A DNA stretch of 37,576 nt. Source: an uncultured Christensenellaceae bacterium (GTDB lineage Bacteria > Bacillota > Clostridia > Christensenellales > Borkfalkiaceae). Below are positions 29,301 to 37,530 of this stretch, in pieces. The notes beneath the pieces were generated by a model. That model was not told the DNA's origin, did not search any database, and saw nothing but the letters and a program-made list of their open reading frames with translations. Position 1 is the first letter of the stretch, and each line of letters starts with the position of its first letter. The stretch lies in the NCBI GenBank assembly GCA_910587365.1, contig CAJUKJ010000012.1, positions 1-37,576 of the forward strand. Direction: 5' to 3'. The position numbers and the translations under genes were made by a program.

Positions 29301-30075
29301 TCTTTTCATACCTTTGCAATAAATAAGCGTCCCTGCCGTCTATCGAGCTATCCGCTGCCGCATATATATTCACACCGGCCTTGAATACCGCAAAATATCT
29401 GGGTGCGTCCTCAATATAAATATTGTACTTATAATCGCTGCCGCTTCCGTAATTACCGTTTTCGTCGAACTTGTAAACACTTCCGTAAAGGGTATTGTCG
29501 GGTGTGAACAAAATTCTGTAATACCCGTCCGAGGCAATAATATGCTCTTCCCCTTCATAGCTTACCGCGTCCCCCGCGTTAAGCTTCACGGACGACAGAT
29601 TATGAAGCTCGTAGGCGGTGTTGTAGGGGTTATAATCAAGGTTCGCGCTTTCGCCGTTAATGCGCACAAAGCGGCTTTCGGGGACGAAAAAGCGGTAAGT
29701 TATCCTGCACCCCGTGTCCGCCCAACCGCTATCCTCCGACGCGTATATTTTAGACGGGGAAAACTTTATGTCGTAGGCGTAGACAGCCGACTCCTCAACG
29801 GAGATGGGTTCGTCGTCCGCAGAATACCAGCGCGTTCCCGAGCTGTCTGTTATATAAAAGTCAATGCTTGAAGAAAGACTTATATTTCCGAGAATATATT
29901 CTCCGTCCTCCGCCGCCTGCATCTTGTTGGAATTGCGCACGGCGTAATTCTGGTTGGAAAAACAGACGTAGTAATCGTTGCTATCCGCATAAGATATTGC
30001 CGCGCCCGCAACGCTTACGGCAAATATGCAAGTTAAAGCAATTATAGCCGTTAATCTTTTAGTCCTGATTTTCAT
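26338..30075 (-). CDS. Giant secreted surface protein with GLUG repeats and a C-terminal membrane anchor
   Basis: 1245 aa. A signal peptide (KRLTAIIALTCIFAVSVAGAA, cleaved near SYA) is followed by about 450 residues of beta-rich repeats with many Tyr/Asp. From about 480 to 960 run ten or so GLUG-type units (YVGGIVAYN, NVGGLCGYN, NIGGIAGFS, YAGGIVGL, YAGGIAGN, YVGGVAGYG and others), expected to build a beta-helix. The C-terminus is a membrane helix (FWAWLLIGIGSTAIVCGGAVLTVYL) plus KRKRNK, so it is held in the membrane rather than by LPXTG sortase. The ATG at 30073-30075 has AAGGAG 7 nt upstream and overlaps the mmpL stop, showing coupling. Probably an adhesin or cell-surface structure. Confidence 0.88.
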   Translation of the reverse strand: MKIRTKRLTAIIALTCIFAVSVAGAAISYADSNDYYVCFSNQNYAVRNSNKMQAAEDGEYILGNISLSSSIDFYITDSSGTRWYSADDEPISVEESAVYAYDIKFSPSKIYASEDSGWADTGCRITYRFFVPESRFVRINGESANLDYNPYNTAYELHNLSSVKLNAGDAVSYEGEEHIIASDGYYRILFTPDNTLYGSVYKFDENGNYGSGSDYKYNIYIEDAPRYFAVFKAGVNIYAAADSSIDGRDAYLLQRYEKNVSSPEYRTPQFFVGDRDTDVKYCVYEEGADGAIRLVDDDNDADTEISKLRAADAGWYTLSFTELTGSYMSVLSHEEKPFGGWYAVGEFNGYGFNKDGAADLDDVYRFAEVEEGDDDYEEDYKQYLLYFNVSERDLRDGDVEFYITDGKDKYKNGAGYIALNRAGRYKILFSQEHLYGRLNYRYVLEDGDKENTEISIGTAEEFIEFAENCSRSADYSVNLTVYLTRDIDFKDRTFVPVDSFSGKFMGQNHVLKNVTYADGAEYNAVFSVITRTGSVERLDVENVNLGGKDSNYVGIVGRNYGTVSNVTATGKMFGNEYVGGIVAYNGVSAVDGDSATVDSNDVVSKAVLKECISSVEVSGCRNVGGLCGYNSGEIYACRSDGGVKGVKNKTSSSVVNIGGIAGFSKGRIYDCENSAVLCGGDDSLYAGGIVGLCTGEIYFSFNRASVSASKYAGGICGYYGVIENNSDDLKNYFGGMDYETFIKNMFGDGGSDNENQNITGIIEYCANYGDITCTAYAGGIAGNVTANGLKILNCASTANVNVTAGSYAGGIAGNFSGAEITGCMSTGLIQAKGLGGGNYVGGVAGYGANIRYCMSAATIKGGDYVGGIAGYASDEIIGCYTNVLVSPASDAVNVGGIAGFAAAYNISLNSFGDKVKGNYYVAALEGINGIHGKDYASSYDYAAAEIASSVFATDGMLSYELSEHFSREYWQGGNGNVLYPTLCYFEKSDVCEEFGDDEKRDALFAKYAEGFKTLTEDGARLTFTVTFMEWNKDNGDLYDDGQLQTDNFDIISVVRVFAGQTAEIPQFVYAQPHANGGYVYEGSEARYFVSFPEVPSDSNAIVYAQYREIVNSVTDENNTVFAEGDFSKGTQVRLVRVGDYITFEFTLDGTEIFPEDITVKVLAGENADKFGVYEVNGEGTDKVANEVSGKYLQFGYSSGQFFLLEENTAAAMPFWAWLLIGIGSTAIVCGGAVLTVYLVKRKRNK

Positions 30076-32464
30076 TGCCGTTCTCCTTTTCGTTTTCATC
30101 GTCGCCCTGTCTGATTATATCGATTATCTGTTTAGTCTTCTTTTTAAGCTTGCTTTCGCGTTTTGCCGCCGTTTCCGCACTGGTTTCTTTAAGGGGCTTG
30201 AACGCAGTTTTATCGAGAACCCTATCGAAGCAAACCATCAGTGCGGGGAGAATTAAAATAACGCTTGCAATAGATATAAGCACTCCTCTTCCCAGACACA
30301 TACCGAGGGTTGCAATAAGCGGGTCGCTTACAAGTCCGCCTATCAAAAAGCTTGCCACGGCAAGAATTGTACCCGAAGTCATTATCGTGGGGAAGGCTGC
30401 ATTCAAAGCCTCCACCGCCGCGGTCTTTTTGTCCATACTTTCCCTGAATTGCCGGTATCTGTTGGTAAACACTATCGCGTAGTCTATGGTTGCACCCATC
30501 TGTATCGCACTAACTATCAGATATACGAAGAAGAAAAGGTTTGTTCCCGCCGCCGCGTAGTAACTGAAATTTATGAATATCGCGCCCTGAATTGTCAGCG
30601 TAAGCGGTATGGGTATGCCCCACGACTTAAAAGTAAACATAAGTATGAGGAACACGAACACAACCGTAAGTATGCTTACCTTTAAATTGTCTACGGAGAA
30701 CGATTGGTCCAGGTCATACGAACTCATTGTATCCCCTGCGAATATCGCGCCCGGACAGACGCTTTTAACCTCCGATAAAAGCTGTTCCAAAAGCGCGAAC
30801 GTCGCCTCGCTTTCTATATCGCAGTCGAGGTTGTAAACCGTTCGGGTGTAATTGACCCCGATAAGCTGGTCCTCCGCGTCGCGCACCGTATCGCGCATAT
30901 CCGCGTAGCTTTCCAGCATGTCGGCGTTATCGGCAAGATACGCCGATATGAAATCGTCGTGTTCAAACGCACAGTCGCAAAGCTGTAATATGGACGCCGT
31001 GTAAATATCCTTGTTCGCCTCAAACACCGCCTCTTCTTCAAGCCCCGACTTGGTGTCGTCGCAGGAAAAGAACGCGTAGGCGCGGTATATGTACGCGGCA
31101 GTTGCGTCGTCCGCGCCTAAAAGGCTGCCGAACTGTCTGTAATTTATTTTGTCGGTAAGCGTATACGTCTGCCCGTTAGAGGTTATTTCCACGTTGGAAA
31201 TTCCGAGAGCGTCGCTTACCTCATTATGGGCGGCGACAATATCGATAACCTGCTTTTCAAGCCCGTAATCGCCGTAAGGGATTAATATAGCCATCTGGTT
31301 TGACCGCCCGAAAACCTTTTCGGTTTCGCTTTTTGCTATCATTACCTCGGACGGGCGCGACGTGTCGATGCTGTTTGTGGAATACACGTACTGCACCTGA
31401 AAGGAAAAATATCCGCAAACTACCGCCGCCGCAAAAAATACCGCAGGAAGAACGTAGCGAAGCTTTACATCGAACTTGCCCACGGCGGTTATCCGCGGTA
31501 CGAGGTTACGGTGCGTTGTTTTATCTATCGCTTTATTGAACAAAAGCGTCACGCAGGGCATAAACAAAAACACCGAAACCATACTGCAAATTATGCTTTT
31601 TGCAAGCACAAAGCCGAGGTCTGCGCCCAGCCTTAACGACATTGTTGCAAGGGCCAACAATCCCGATATAGTCGTAAGCGAGGAACTGCCTATTTCGGGT
31701 ATGGCTTTTGCCAGAGCCGCCGCCATCGCTTCGTGAGGGGTTGAAAAATTCGCCTTTTCCTCCGCAAACCTGTGGCATAAAATTATCGCGTAATCTATGG
31801 CAAGCGCGAGCTGTAAAATTACGCATACCGAATTTGATATAAAAGAAATTGTACCGAACAAGAAGTTCGTTCCCATATTCAAAAGCGCGGCAACGCCGAA
31901 GGTAAGTAAAAATACGGGAATTTCGCCAAGGCTTTTCGAGGTAAACGCCAGCACCGCGACAATTACGACGACTGCGAGAATGAGTACGAAATTTATTTCG
32001 CTTTGAAGCTCATCCGCATAATTGTCGACAAGCGGCACGGAAATAAGAAGGTCGTTGCCTTGAAGAATTTCAAGCGTCTTGTCATACGCCGCAACCGCCT
32101 TTTCGTCTTCGCCGTCGCCGTCGAACGTTATACTGAATAGCGCGCACGACTGCTTGTAATAGTCTTCGGTATTTTTAAACTCGAAAGTCTTGACCCCTTC
32201 AAGCGACTCTATTTCTTCGTGAAGCCTTTCCGCCTCGTCAAAAGAAATATTGCGTACCATTATGGTGGCAGTGCCGTAAGTTATAAACTCCTCGTCCATT
32301 ATCTCTATGGCTTTTTTGGTATCCGTAGCGTTGGGAAGATAAGTAGTTATGTCGTACTCCACCTTGACCTGCGTCATTCCCCAGATACTAAAAGCCATAA
32401 GCGCGATAAAAAGTATAAATATGTAATTTTTTTTACCGACTATGAATTTAGCTATTTTATTCAT
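30059..32464 (-). CDS. MMPL/RND superfamily exporter
   Basis: An 801-aa inner-membrane transporter. A first helix (YIFILFIALMAFSIWGMTQV) precedes an extracytoplasmic loop of about 130 residues. A five-helix bundle follows (with ALAIDYAIILCHRFAEE), then a second loop and a second bundle (QMGATIDYAIVFTNRYR). The paired Asp-Tyr-Ala segments are the proton-relay sites of RND/MMPL proteins. Bacillota members move lipids or hydrophobic molecules. The cytoplasmic tail is charged (KKKTKQ). It is divergent from a TetR regulator and overlaps the giant surface protein gene by 17 nt, so the exporter and surface protein are one operon. It has a weak ribosome site. Confidence 0.92.
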   Translation of the reverse strand: MNKIAKFIVGKKNYIFILFIALMAFSIWGMTQVKVEYDITTYLPNATDTKKAIEIMDEEFITYGTATIMVRNISFDEAERLHEEIESLEGVKTFEFKNTEDYYKQSCALFSITFDGDGEDEKAVAAYDKTLEILQGNDLLISVPLVDNYADELQSEINFVLILAVVVIVAVLAFTSKSLGEIPVFLLTFGVAALLNMGTNFLFGTISFISNSVCVILQLALAIDYAIILCHRFAEEKANFSTPHEAMAAALAKAIPEIGSSSLTTISGLLALATMSLRLGADLGFVLAKSIICSMVSVFLFMPCVTLLFNKAIDKTTHRNLVPRITAVGKFDVKLRYVLPAVFFAAAVVCGYFSFQVQYVYSTNSIDTSRPSEVMIAKSETEKVFGRSNQMAILIPYGDYGLEKQVIDIVAAHNEVSDALGISNVEITSNGQTYTLTDKINYRQFGSLLGADDATAAYIYRAYAFFSCDDTKSGLEEEAVFEANKDIYTASILQLCDCAFEHDDFISAYLADNADMLESYADMRDTVRDAEDQLIGVNYTRTVYNLDCDIESEATFALLEQLLSEVKSVCPGAIFAGDTMSSYDLDQSFSVDNLKVSILTVVFVFLILMFTFKSWGIPIPLTLTIQGAIFINFSYYAAAGTNLFFFVYLIVSAIQMGATIDYAIVFTNRYRQFRESMDKKTAAVEALNAAFPTIMTSGTILAVASFLIGGLVSDPLIATLGMCLGRGVLISIASVILILPALMVCFDRVLDKTAFKPLKETSAETAAKRESKLKKKTKQIIDIIRQGDDENEKENGNENQD

Positions 32465-32513
32465 TGAATTTTACCGACAACCGTCTGTTTATTTATATTA
32501 TAGTATTAATATC

Positions 32514-32542
32514 TTGACACCGTATATATTATATGATATATT
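32514..32542 (+). promoter_or_regulatory. Promoter of the TetR gene
   Basis: TTGACA (32514-32519), 17 bp, TATATT (32537-32542). A divergent TATAAT for mmpL lies about 20 bp to the left, with a weak -35. The region is very AT-rich; I see no clean palindrome. Confidence 0.8.
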
Positions 32543-32623
32543 TAAACCGTACACAAACTTATGATAAGGACATTATTTGCAAGGTGTATAATTACCGATA
32601 CAAATTAAAAGGATTGTATAATT

Positions 32624-33214
32624 ATGAGTAAACGGGAAGATATAAGAATTACCAAGAGTAAGCGCGACCTGCGCAACGCACTGACCGAGATGATGCTTAC
32701 AACGCCGTTTGAAAAGATAACGGTAGGGGAAATTTGCGAAAAAGCTATGGTAAACAGGATGACGTTTTATAAGCATTACGCCGACAAGTATGAGCTTATG
32801 AACGACCTGCTTTTAAAGATAAAGCAGTCCATAAAGACGAGAATAGAAATTTCAAGCCCCTCCGCTTCTATTGAAAACAACACAATGGAATTTACCTTCG
32901 CACTTGTCGACGCAATCGTGGAGGAATGCCTTGACAGGAAACAGTTTTTAATGGCGGTACACAACAGCGAGCTTGTGCTTACGATGATTTCCACAACGAT
33001 AGAAAAGACAGTAGGCGACCTTATGGGCGAATACGGCAAAAACTACCGCTTTAAATATAATATCAATTTACTGTCTTCGGCTGTTACGGGTGCGGCGTCA
33101 TTCCTTATACGAAACTGGCTGTTCCACTACCCCGAGGACACAAAGGACAAATTTTTAACTAACATCAAAGAATTTTGCAAAAGCCTTTTCGACTCGAAAA
33201 TACTTTTTGCATAA
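32624..33214 (+). CDS. TetR/AcrR family transcriptional regulator
   Basis: 196 aa. The N-terminal HTH covers about residues 10-57 (LRNALTEMMLTTPFEKITVG, EICEKAMVNRMTFYKHYADKYEL). The rest is an all-helical ligand domain resembling TetR_C proteins of Firmicutes (DhaS-like: NWLFHYPEDTKDKF). AAAGGA lies 10 nt before the ATG. Divergent placement from mmpL suggests it represses the MMPL-surface protein operon and responds to a compound that MMPL exports; this is inference from context. Confidence 0.9.
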   Translation: MSKREDIRITKSKRDLRNALTEMMLTTPFEKITVGEICEKAMVNRMTFYKHYADKYELMNDLLLKIKQSIKTRIEISSPSASIENNTMEFTFALVDAIVEECLDRKQFLMAVHNSELVLTMISTTIEKTVGDLMGEYGKNYRFKYNINLLSSAVTGAASFLIRNWLFHYPEDTKDKFLTNIKEFCKSLFDSKILFA

Positions 33215-33223
33215 AAAAGCAAC

Positions 33224-33249
33224 ACCCCGTGCGCGAATGCGCACGGGGT
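33224..33249 (+). terminator. Terminator of the TetR gene
   Basis: ACCCCGTGCGC (33224-33234) pairs with GCGCACGGGGT (33239-33249), followed by GGTTTT. Confidence 0.92.
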
Positions 33250-33272
33250 GGTTTTACCTTATTACAATTACA

Positions 33273-33420
33273 GCCTTCCCCCTTAGTAAAGGGGGAAGGT
33301 GGCATTTTTGCAAGAAAATGACGGATGAGGGTTGTGCTTTCTTTCCTAATTATTTGGTTAAATTACACAACCCTCATCAGTCACTGCGTGACAGCTTCCC
33401 CCTTTACTAAGGGGGAAGCC
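33273..33420. mobile_element. MITE-like palindromic repeat, 148 bp
   Basis: The left end CCTTCCCCCTTAGTAAAGGG and the right end TTCCCCCTTTACTAAGGGGG form terminal inverted repeats of about 31 bp that are also internally self-complementary. Inner arms ACGGATGAGGGTTGTG and CACAACCCTCATCAGTC continue the palindrome. There is no ORF and no clear target duplication. A decayed half-copy lies at 10050. Elements of this look are scattered in gut Clostridia genomes. Confidence 0.85.
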
Positions 33421-33494
33421 ATATTTGTTTTACATAAATTCTTTTCTTACTTTCTTTACTGCGCTTAATATTTCGGTATAGTTAAACAAATAAT

Positions 33495-33520
33495 CCCCCG
33501 TGCGCAAAAAACGCACGGGG
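33495..33520 (-). terminator. Hairpin downstream of the ABC transporter gene
   Basis: CCCCGTGCG (33496-33504) pairs with CGCACGGGG (33512-33520), 60 nt after the ABC stop. The T-run lies in the loop (minus strand) rather than in the tail, so termination is uncertain. The rest of 33421-33580 is AT-rich and holds nothing I recognise. Confidence 0.6.
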
Positions 33521-33580
33521 AATTATTAATTGAAATAAATTTTAAGAGGTTGTAATGTTTGTAAGTTGAATAATTTAAAT

Positions 33581-35722
33581 TTACTTTCTGCCTGCTATCA
33601 AATCGACGGGCTTTGCGCAAAGCAATTTTATAAGCGGTATTATTATGCCCACTACAACCGCGCCGACGGCTATTGCCGCCAATATCGCAAACTGCCGTAT
33701 AGTATAACTTACCAGAACTGCGGAAACCCCTAATGTTGCCGCAAGATTTGCATTTACGATTACTACGCCCACTGCGGAAAATATAGTTGCCAATAGTACA
33801 AGACTGACGACAAAAATACCGTTTTGTGCAATGTATATTTTGATGACGTCTGCCCGCGACGCACCCATAGCGCGAAGCACTCCTAAATCCCTCTTCTTTT
33901 CGGCAATTACACCGCTTGAATAGTACAAAACGAACAAGGCGGAAAGTATTATAGTGCCTAACGATATCCAGAAAAACAGCGGTTTAAGAAACCTCATTTC
34001 ATAATTAACTTGATCTATCAAATACGTAATATCGCCTGCGGTTCTAAACCGCGAGTAATGTATGCCGTCGCCCGCGTCGTACACCTTTTCTTCAAGCCGT
34101 ATGTTTGAAAGGGTAGAGCTGTCGCTCCCTTTAAAGGGGCAGTATGCAAAGTCTATTCTTCCGTGGTTTTCTTCATTATTTTCCCATTCCCAGAAATTTA
34201 ATACCACGTTTTCATGATACCCGGGGGCAAGATAAATAAGATTATGTGTACAGTTGCGCTTTAAATGGTTATATCTGCTAACGACTACGTCCGAAACGTC
34301 CTCGTCCCTATAAATATGTCCGCCGTAATATTCTTCGTCGAAAAGAGTGTCGAGTATTCCCACTATTTTAAAACTTTCTACGTGATAGATATCGTACCCG
34401 TTGGTTATTACGCAACCTATCAAATCGTCGTAAACGTTTATTTGCTTGTTGCTCACTCCGTCCGTATACCCGTATTTTTTAAATGCGTTGAAAGTAAATT
34501 TAGTAAGCACGACCTCGTCGTACGAAGTCGGCAGTTTCCCGTACAGCGTATACCCGTAATCGTCCACAAGGCTTTTATCTATTTCGGAAAACCCTGTAAA
34601 ACTAAAAAATGTATCGCTGTTTTTATTTACCGTATACTCTCTGATATCAGGGCAATGCCCTAAATACGCAATATCCAGACGACTGCTTTTTACCTCGCTT
34701 TTTAAAACTTCATAGTCCGACCTCTTCAAACCGAAATTGCCGATGGGATTATAAGTGTCTTTGTATTCATAGTTATACTTTTCATAAATTATGCACGGCG
34801 TTGAGTACTCCTTCATAGTCTGCCATAACGCGACCTGCCTGTCGTAACAGCTGAACGCGTCCGAAACGCCGAAGCTGACGAACGCTATAAGACAAATAAG
34901 CACGCAAAAGGCAAGGCGTATGGGCTTTGCAATTAAAATACCAAACCCGAAAGAACATACCCGCTTTGCGGGCAGCCCGCTTTTACCGCCGCCGAAGCTT
35001 ATATTTTCTGCCTTACCGTAATCGCCGTCGGTTAGCGGGCTGCTGTCCGAAAGTATTTTTCCGTCCTTTAATTCGATTATTCTGTCGCCGAATTTTTGCG
35101 CGCTCAATCTGTCGTGCGAAACTACTATTACAAGCTTATTTTTGCTTATTTCCTTTAAAAGATTGAAAACCTCTTCGCCCGTATCGGAATCGAGCGCGCC
35201 CGTAGGCTCGTCGGCAAGTATAATTTCGGGGTTCTTTACCAAGGCGCGGGCGATTACAACCCTCTGCTTCTGCCCGCCCGAAAGGCTGTCTGGCTTGCGG
35301 TCTGCAAAGTCCTTTAAGTCTACCGATTCAAGCACGGAATTTACCTTGTCGTCATAGCCGCTCTGCTTTTTTATATCCAATGCAAAGCCGATATTTTGCG
35401 CGACCGTGTAACCGTCAAGCAAATTATTTTCCTGAAAGACGAAGCCTATATATTCGTTACGGTATGTATCGCTTTCCTTTGAGGTAAAGTTTTTTATAGA
35501 CCTGCCGCCGACGATTATTTCGCCACCGTCAAAGCTATCCAACCCGCCCAAAACGTTTAAAAGCGTTGACTTGCCGCAACCCGACTTGCCCAAAAAGAAA
35601 ACCATTCCGCTTTTAGGCAGGTCAAACGAAACGCCGTTTAACGCAGTGACCTTCGCCCTTTTTTTTAGCTTGTAAATCTTAGTAAGATTTTTAACTTCTA
35701 TTAACGTTTCATTGTTAGCCAT
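33581..35722 (-). CDS. ABC transporter: ATPase fused to an FtsX-type permease
   Basis: 713 aa. Residues 1-230 are a complete ATPase of the LolD/MacB/BceA class: GKSGCGKST (45-53), Q97, LSGGQ (147-151), IILADEP (167-173), His203. Then one helix (near 262-283), an extracytoplasmic domain of about 300 residues, and an FtsX block with three helices including ISLGTIILSALFVLYYSSGV and the cytoplasmic KKRDLGVLRAMGASRADVIKIY. This is the Type VII mechanotransmission layout, used for lipoprotein or peptide handling and toxin/antibiotic defence rather than simple import. GGAG precedes the ATG. It follows the MACPF gene by 18 nt, so they share an mRNA. Confidence 0.93.
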   Translation of the reverse strand: MANNETLIEVKNLTKIYKLKKRAKVTALNGVSFDLPKSGMVFFLGKSGCGKSTLLNVLGGLDSFDGGEIIVGGRSIKNFTSKESDTYRNEYIGFVFQENNLLDGYTVAQNIGFALDIKKQSGYDDKVNSVLESVDLKDFADRKPDSLSGGQKQRVVIARALVKNPEIILADEPTGALDSDTGEEVFNLLKEISKNKLVIVVSHDRLSAQKFGDRIIELKDGKILSDSSPLTDGDYGKAENISFGGGKSGLPAKRVCSFGFGILIAKPIRLAFCVLICLIAFVSFGVSDAFSCYDRQVALWQTMKEYSTPCIIYEKYNYEYKDTYNPIGNFGLKRSDYEVLKSEVKSSRLDIAYLGHCPDIREYTVNKNSDTFFSFTGFSEIDKSLVDDYGYTLYGKLPTSYDEVVLTKFTFNAFKKYGYTDGVSNKQINVYDDLIGCVITNGYDIYHVESFKIVGILDTLFDEEYYGGHIYRDEDVSDVVVSRYNHLKRNCTHNLIYLAPGYHENVVLNFWEWENNEENHGRIDFAYCPFKGSDSSTLSNIRLEEKVYDAGDGIHYSRFRTAGDITYLIDQVNYEMRFLKPLFFWISLGTIILSALFVLYYSSGVIAEKKRDLGVLRAMGASRADVIKIYIAQNGIFVVSLVLLATIFSAVGVVIVNANLAATLGVSAVLVSYTIRQFAILAAIAVGAVVVGIIIPLIKLLCAKPVDLIAGRK

Positions 35723-35740
35723 AATACTCCAGCCATAAAA

Positions 35741-37312
35741 TTATTTTTTAGAAAACGTTGCCGTTATCGTACAATTGCGATTGCACCAATCGTCCGCCAA
35801 CGATCCCGACGCGCTATACCTGATTACGATAGGTTTAAACTTAAATATCGAATTAACGTCCGTGATTTTACTTAATGGAATTTTATCAAACGTATGGGTA
35901 ACGTATGAATATTCCTTTACAAGCTTATTGCCTCCGTACTCAAATGGAATATCTTGAATCTGTAGATTTTCATCCTCTTCTTCGGTAAGATAAAGACAAA
36001 TATGCTGATAACCCTTATTTATTTCCCTCATTTCCATTTCAACGCTTATTTCCACGTATTCATAACCGTACGAACGCAACATATCGCATCCGATTAAATT
36101 TTTGTTTAAATTTAATATATCTCTATGTTGGTTCATTATGCCGTTATCTTTAATTGTAACTTCAAAACCACGTTTCTCACTTATTAAGCTAATTGGTTCA
36201 CCGTCAAGTACTGCTAAATCCGCATGCAAGTGCTGCCAATAAATATCTTCAATATATTCATTCGCATATTTTTCAAAGGCGTTTTTAAATTCCGTTTTAC
36301 GGCTGCTATATGATGAGGGAAGCAATTCCCACAAGGGAACAAGCCCGTCGCTTGAAGGAGCAATTAACACGGGGGTATTTGCCACAGAGCTTGACCAAGC
36401 TTGAAAATGCCTACCGAAATCATTTATAGATAAACCGGTAAAAGGGTTTCCTCCGCGCGCGGTAAGATGAAATTTTTCTTCAACGTCCCCGTTCTCGCAA
36501 TCCAATACTTTGTTAATATTAAAATTAGCCGCTAAATTATAATCAACAACGTTACTGATACTTGCAGATATTCCGTTTGTTACTTTCACAGAATAACTGT
36601 TGCCGACGTCTACGTATTTAGATGCAAGACTGTAATGCATATTAAGCATTCCGCCGTAAACGCCCTTTAATATTACGTGTGTGCCGTACGTATTAAAAAA
36701 ATCTTCATAAGTCATTTGCCCGTTGAATACTTTATAGAGCGCAAGCTGATAGTTTAAGCTTAAATGCGATTTATACGAACTTAAATCAGACGTATAGTTA
36801 GGCAAGCTTAACGTATACCGTTCTATTTTACTCTGAAATAAGTAATAATAATGACTTAACAAAGTCTTATAATGATTCAAATCTTCAAATTCGAATCCGC
36901 TTGACACAGCCGCCGCAAATAAATCCAAATTCAAAGACGCGCTTTGACTGATATTCAAATCTGCAACAAAACGCTTTGCGACTGTTTCAAATTCAGACCC
37001 TTTATAGCTTTTAATATCTGTTGAAGCTACGGAAACGTAATTTGCCGAATCAACTTGCGATGCAAGCCAAGCCTTATCAAAAATAGGCGAACCGTCCTTT
37101 AATTCGGTTAAATCGAGGTAGTCAGTCGTTATCGCATTTACAGATAAGCCCAAGCCCGAACGTTCTACGCCCTCGCTTGCCGCCGTTGCCGCACTTGCGG
37201 AAACAGACTTAAAACCAAAACCCAACGCAATTGCCGTTGAAACAACTAATGCAACCGCTAAAATAAGTGCTGATAATTTTTTTGTTAAATTAAAGTTTTT
37301 AATTTTTTTCAT
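35741..37312 (-). CDS. Secreted MACPF (membrane attack complex/perforin) domain protein
   Basis: 523 aa. A long signal peptide (LSALILAVALVVSTAIALGF, then Ala-Ser rich) would export it. Residues about 60-335 are a MACPF fold: YGTHVILKGVYGG (209-221) fits the MACPF signature, a segment of small and polar residues follows where membrane-spanning hairpins lie (SVKVTNGISASISNVV), and WSSSVANTPVLI ... LVPLWELLP (306-332) is the usual domain end. Residues 370-523 form an extra beta-rich domain with two Cys near the end (DWCNRNC) that may bind a target. GAGG lies before the ATG. It is first in an operon with the ABC-FtsX transporter. Family members make pores; no activity is shown here. Confidence 0.88.
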   Translation of the reverse strand: MKKIKNFNLTKKLSALILAVALVVSTAIALGFGFKSVSASAATAASEGVERSGLGLSVNAITTDYLDLTELKDGSPIFDKAWLASQVDSANYVSVASTDIKSYKGSEFETVAKRFVADLNISQSASLNLDLFAAAVSSGFEFEDLNHYKTLLSHYYYLFQSKIERYTLSLPNYTSDLSSYKSHLSLNYQLALYKVFNGQMTYEDFFNTYGTHVILKGVYGGMLNMHYSLASKYVDVGNSYSVKVTNGISASISNVVDYNLAANFNINKVLDCENGDVEEKFHLTARGGNPFTGLSINDFGRHFQAWSSSVANTPVLIAPSSDGLVPLWELLPSSYSSRKTEFKNAFEKYANEYIEDIYWQHLHADLAVLDGEPISLISEKRGFEVTIKDNGIMNQHRDILNLNKNLIGCDMLRSYGYEYVEISVEMEMREINKGYQHICLYLTEEEDENLQIQDIPFEYGGNKLVKEYSYVTHTFDKIPLSKITDVNSIFKFKPIVIRYSASGSLADDWCNRNCTITATFSKK

Positions 37313-37465
37313 TTTACACCTCTAATAGATTTTTTTCAATAGGTTTGTTAAAATTTTACCGATTAATTTTTAATTTACTTTATCATTGGTCTGCCCTCCC
37401 GTAATTTTCGTTTGTTTTTATACTTCAAGAGTAGCACGGTTTTTATAAAATTTCTACCGCCTTTT

Positions 37466-37494
37466 GTTTGCATTTGGTTTGCAATCGGTTTGCA
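37466..37494 (-). promoter_or_regulatory. Three TGCAAAC direct repeats at 11-bp period, MACPF operon
   Basis: Minus strand TGCAAAC at 37488-37494, 37477-37483 and 37466-37472, each separated by 4 bp. TATAAA (37442-37447) lies 18 bp downstream, so the nearest repeat occupies the -35 position. A 7+4 bp repeat on one face of the helix is the layout of PhoB/OmpR-type (or SARP-type) activators. No such regulator is in the window. Between here and the start codon a GGGAGGG site precedes a three-codon ORF (ATG ATA AAG TAA, 37375-37386). Confidence 0.75.
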
Positions 37495-37530
37495 TTTTGT
37501 CAACTAAGCGTAATTTTTACAAATAATAAT

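Noticed and set aside
26338..30075. Sortase-anchored LPXTG protein
   Set aside because: The C-terminus has a helix and basic tail but no LPXTG-like motif before it.
33421..33580. Small gene between the MITE and the ABC gene
   Set aside because: Only short frames without ribosome sites; AT-rich spacer plus one hairpin.
37340..37365. Rex operator near the MACPF gene
   Set aside because: One arm (TTGTTAA) is good, but the other matches only about 4 of 7 bases.
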